Under the pieces are notes generated by a model. The model saw only the letters and a program-made list of their open reading frames with translations. It searched no databases and was not told the DNA's origin. The position numbers were made by a program, and so were the translations under genes. A stretch of 42,653 bases of DNA, taken from contig NZ_MDZC01000058.1 in assembly GCF_001816165.1 (NCBI RefSeq), positions 1-42,653 of the forward strand, in the 5' to 3' direction. Shown piece after piece: positions 40,976 through 42,653 of this stretch; position 1 is the first letter of the stretch, and every line of letters begins with the position of its first letter. The stretch comes from Hymenobacter glacialis (GTDB taxonomy: Bacteria; Bacteroidota; Bacteroidia; Cytophagales; Hymenobacteraceae).

Positions 40976-42499
40976 ATGAAAAAGCTATTCGCGCTGGCCC
41001 TTTTGGCCCTGTTGGGGTCGGTATCGGCCAACGACCCACTGCAAAAAATCCGTCAGTTCCGGCAGGCTCACGAACACGAGTTGCTGACTGAGTTTGAGCA
41101 ACTGGTAGCCATCCCGAACGTAGCCGCCGACACGGCCAACCTGCGCCGCACGGCCCTGTTTATACAGGACATGATGCGCCGCCGCGGCATTAAGACGCAG
41201 CTGCTGGCGGCGCCCACGGCGGGCGTGCCGCCGGTGGTTTTCGGCGAAGTACGCACGCCGGGCGCCACCCGCACCGTCATTTTCTACGCGCACTACGACG
41301 GCCAGCCCGTGAACCCCGCCCAGTGGCGCGAAGGCCTCAGCCCCTTCACCCCTGCGCTGGCCACGGGCCCGCTCGACCGCGGCGGTCAGCTGGCAGCCCG
41401 GCCCGCGCCCGGCCAGCCCTTCAGCCCCGACTGGCGCCTGTATGCCCGCAGCGCCTCCGACGACAAAGCCGGCGTGATGACCATCCTGACTGGCTACCAG
41501 GCGCTGATGGCCAGCAAGCTCAAGCCCAAGGTCAACATCAAGTTCTTTTTTGAAGGCGAGGAAGAGCGGGGCTCGCCGCACCTGGCCGAAATTCTGGCCC
41601 GCCACAAAACGCTGCTCGCGTCGGACGTATGGGTGATTTGCGACGGGCCGGTGCACCAGTCGGGCCGCAAGCAGGTGGTGTTTGGCGCGCGCGGCGACGT
41701 AAACATGAGCCTGAAAGTGTACGGCCCGCGCCGCCCCCTGCACAGCGGGCACTACGGCAACTGGGTGCCCAACCCGGCCCTGGCCCTGTCGCGCCTGCTG
41801 GCTTCCATGACCGACAGCACCGGCCGGGTGCGCGTGGCGGGCTTCTATGATGACGTGACGCCGCTTACTCAGGCCGAGAAAACAGCCCTGGCGCAGGTGC
41901 CGAATCTGGACAAGACCATTCAGCAGGAGCTGGGCTTTGCCCGGCCGTACGGCACCGGCCAGTCGCTGGTGGAGCTGCTCAACCAGCCTTCGCTCAACAT
42001 CAACGGCATGCAGAGCGCCAACGTGGGCGCGCAGGCGGCCAACGTCATTCCCACGGTGGCCTCGGCCGTGCTGGACCTGCGCCTGGTGCCCGGCAACGAC
42101 GCCCAGCGCCAGGTGCAGAAGGTAATCCGCCACATTGAGCGGCAGGGCTACCACGTAACCACCGCCGAACCCACCGACGCCGAGCGCGCCCAGTACCCGC
42201 TGCTGGCCCGCGTGCAGCCCGAAACCGGCTACAATGCCCAGCGCACCCGCCTCGACCTGCCCATTGCCCGCCAGATTATTGCCGCCGTGCAAACCACTAC
42301 CCCCGACCGCGTGGTGGTGCTGCCCACCATGGGCGGCAGCCTGCCGCTATACGTGTTTGAGCAGCAGCTGCAAGCCCAGACCATCACGGTGCCCGTGGCC
42401 AACTATGACAACAACCAGCACGCTGAAAACGAGAATATTCGCCTTGGTAATCTATGGGATGGGATTGAGACCATGGCGGCTATTATGCTGCTGAAGTAG
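40976..42499 (+). CDS. secreted M20-family metallopeptidase
   Basis: A 507-residue dizinc hydrolase of the M20/M25/M40 group. A signal peptide (MKKLFALALLALLGSVSA) exports it. The metal and catalytic residues are all visible: His in IFYAHYDGQ (first zinc, with the catalytic Asp two residues on), the bridging Asp in ASDDKAGV, the catalytic Glu pair in FFEGEEERGSPHL, the Asp in VICDGPV and the last His in NQHAENENIRLG. The lid domain with dimerisation strands lies at about 230-370 (GDVNMSLKVYGPRRPLHSGHYG). Such enzymes cleave dipeptides or acylated amino acids; exported Bacteroidota members probably degrade peptides in the periplasm. Specificity cannot be told. It is preceded by a terminator and an AT-rich 134 bp spacer containing TACTTTAC, close to a -7 element, so it is likely its own unit. 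Confidence 0.9.
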   Translation: MKKLFALALLALLGSVSANDPLQKIRQFRQAHEHELLTEFEQLVAIPNVAADTANLRRTALFIQDMMRRRGIKTQLLAAPTAGVPPVVFGEVRTPGATRTVIFYAHYDGQPVNPAQWREGLSPFTPALATGPLDRGGQLAARPAPGQPFSPDWRLYARSASDDKAGVMTILTGYQALMASKLKPKVNIKFFFEGEEERGSPHLAEILARHKTLLASDVWVICDGPVHQSGRKQVVFGARGDVNMSLKVYGPRRPLHSGHYGNWVPNPALALSRLLASMTDSTGRVRVAGFYDDVTPLTQAEKTALAQVPNLDKTIQQELGFARPYGTGQSLVELLNQPSLNINGMQSANVGAQAANVIPTVASAVLDLRLVPGNDAQRQVQKVIRHIERQGYHVTTAEPTDAERAQYPLLARVQPETGYNAQRTRLDLPIARQIIAAVQTTTPDRVVVLPTMGGSLPLYVFEQQLQAQTITVPVANYDNNQHAENENIRLGNLWDGIETMAAIMLLK

Positions 42500-42653
42500 G
42501 CGGTTGTCCTTGCATTTGGCTTACCCTAGAACTGTTCAGTTGGGTCGTCCTCCGGTTGGTTGAAGTACTTGATAAGGTTACTTACGACAACTCATTTGAA
42601 ATCAGAGTAAACGGCGAACGCACCGCATTGATTTCAGCTGAAGTAAGCTGCAA

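Noticed and set aside
42500..42653. A gene starting near the right edge
   Set aside because: One forward frame is open to the edge (reading near its end TYDNSFEIRVNGERTALI), but it has no clear ATG and no family resemblance, and the fragment is too short to judge. It could be the start of a gene outside the window.

Overview
The window looks like a chromosomal piece of a high-GC Bacteroidota, most likely Hymenobacter or a close relative (Hymenobacteraceae). The evidence is an ECF sigma / FecR-with-DUF4974 / STN-TonB receptor triad, PorT-like and OmpA-type outer-membrane proteins, a TAnnTTTG promoter element in front of metH, few Shine-Dalgarno sequences, about 60-65% GC by eye, and the characteristic intergenic palindromes. 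I see no rRNA, tRNA or CRISPR array. The left edge cuts through the start of an IS5-type transposase. The species call is inference.

Region by region. (1) 276-4279, leftward: fdhD, a DUF7009 gene and a YdeP/FdhF-type molybdopterin oxidoreductase. (2) 4564-9572, rightward: ECF sigma factor, FecR anti-sigma factor and a TonB-dependent receptor. (3) 9718-13259: three transporters (AEC permease, DctA-type dicarboxylate symporter, MOT1-type molybdate/sulfate transporter), then a lower-GC MutS-like ATPase at 13355-14647. (4) 14668-18920, leftward: a 14-helix drug-efflux MFS, a cupin plus frameshifted SDR pair, and a YbjJ-type MFS. (5) 19164-21677: a soluble PAS-PAS-HisKA-HATPase-REC-Hpt hybrid kinase. 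(6) 22137-29301: molybdenum cofactor synthesis genes in several transcription units (moaA leftward; moaD-moaE rightward; moaC-mobA leftward; moeA rightward), with a small outer-membrane barrel and a PRISE-type reductase among them. (7) 29370-34307: a promoter, a SAM-I riboswitch, metH and metF. (8) 34405-39024: envelope and stress genes (frameshifted TPR gene, TonB-like protein, lipoprotein, DUF2007 protein, PA14-OmpA fusion, stress SDR). (9) 39251-42499: an OFA-family transporter with its 48-residue partner, and a secreted M20 peptidase.

Functional links: MOT1 could bring in molybdate; MoaA/MoaC make cPMP, MoaD/MoaE convert it to molybdopterin, MoeA inserts Mo and MobA adds the nucleotide. 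FdhD would then sulfurate the cofactor for the FdhF/YdeP enzyme. An OFA transporter of the oxalate/formate type lies at the other end. No MogA/MoaB, MoeB or ModABC gene is present here. MetF and MetH form a methyl-supply unit controlled by S-adenosylmethionine through the riboswitch.

Beyond genes, the window has a family of 88-122 bp palindromes placed just downstream of genes, a second class of low-GC spacers each folding on a different short word, a 32 bp perfect palindrome, and two genes each broken by what looks like a single missing base.
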